Program-made: the position numbers and the translations under genes | Assembly (NCBI GenBank): GCA_030632745.1 | Contig: DAOVUE010000097.1 | Location: forward strand, 1 to 6,362 | Direction of reading: 5' to 3' | DNA from: Pseudomonadota bacterium | GTDB lineage: Bacteria; Pseudomonadota; Gammaproteobacteria; GRL18 | DNA length: 6,362 nt | Notes under the pieces: model-generated | What the model saw: the letters and a program-made list of their open reading frames with translations, nothing else | What the model was told of the DNA's origin: nothing | Database searches by the model: none | Shown: positions 6,289 through 6,362 of the stretch, one piece after another | How the letters are laid out: the number at the start of each line of letters is the position of its first letter | How positions within the stretch are numbered: position 1 is the first letter of the stretch

Positions 6289-6362
6289 ATGCAACAGACT
6301 ATAAAATCAATTAATCCTGCCGATGAATCCATACTCAATGAATTTCCTGACTGGACTATGCA
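6289..6362 (+). CDS. Start of an unidentified gene, cut by the window end
   Basis: ATG at 6289 opens a frame that stays open for all 24 visible codons (MQQTIKSINPADESILNEFP, then DWTM) to the window edge. The ribosome site is weak (a GG pair about eight bases upstream). Its placement at the far side of a divergent promoter gap supports a real gene. Too little is visible to assign a family, and I do not recognise it. Confidence 0.5.
   Translation, partial: MQQTIKSINPADESILNEFPDWTM

Overview
The window looks like ordinary chromosomal DNA from an AT-rich gammaproteobacterium. The evidence is the protein flavour (MetK and MetF close to the gammaproteobacterial type), a methionine/SAM-cycle gene order based on SAH hydrolase rather than Pfs/LuxS, a periplasmic di-haem cytochrome peroxidase and a DUF4136-like outer-membrane lipoprotein. 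The species cannot be named from this sequence.

Layout, left to right. Positions 1-120 are a perfect palindrome whose arms contain the 3' end of the first gene; it looks like a contig-end fold-back or an inverted duplication grown around a terminator hairpin. Positions 93-1451 (minus) encode a secreted two-CXXCH cytochrome c peroxidase/MauG-family protein that starts at TTG. Positions 1452-2023 are a 572-bp, very AT-rich divergent intergenic region. It holds candidate promoters for both sides, two abutting inverted repeats (1790-1828), and a metK leader that can fold into either of two exclusive hairpins, one of which covers the ribosome binding site.

Positions 2024-5545 (plus) form a compact metK-ahcY-metF operon. 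MetK makes S-adenosylmethionine, AhcY removes the S-adenosylhomocysteine left after methyl transfer and returns homocysteine, and MetF makes the 5-methyl-THF used to remethylate it. Only the methionine synthase needed to close the cycle is not in view. The ahcY-metF gap has an unusual four-copy 13-bp tandem repeat that begins in the last sense codons of ahcY, followed by a six-codon mini-ORF whose stop overlaps the metF start.

Positions 5559-6179 (minus) encode a small lipoprotein convergent with metF, with only 13 bp between the stop codons. From 6289 a new plus-strand reading frame starts and runs off the window; it is too short to identify.

I see no mobile element, CRISPR array, tRNA or rRNA. 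The most unusual signals are the 120-bp palindrome, the metK leader and the tandem repeats before metF. None is clear evidence of a new system.
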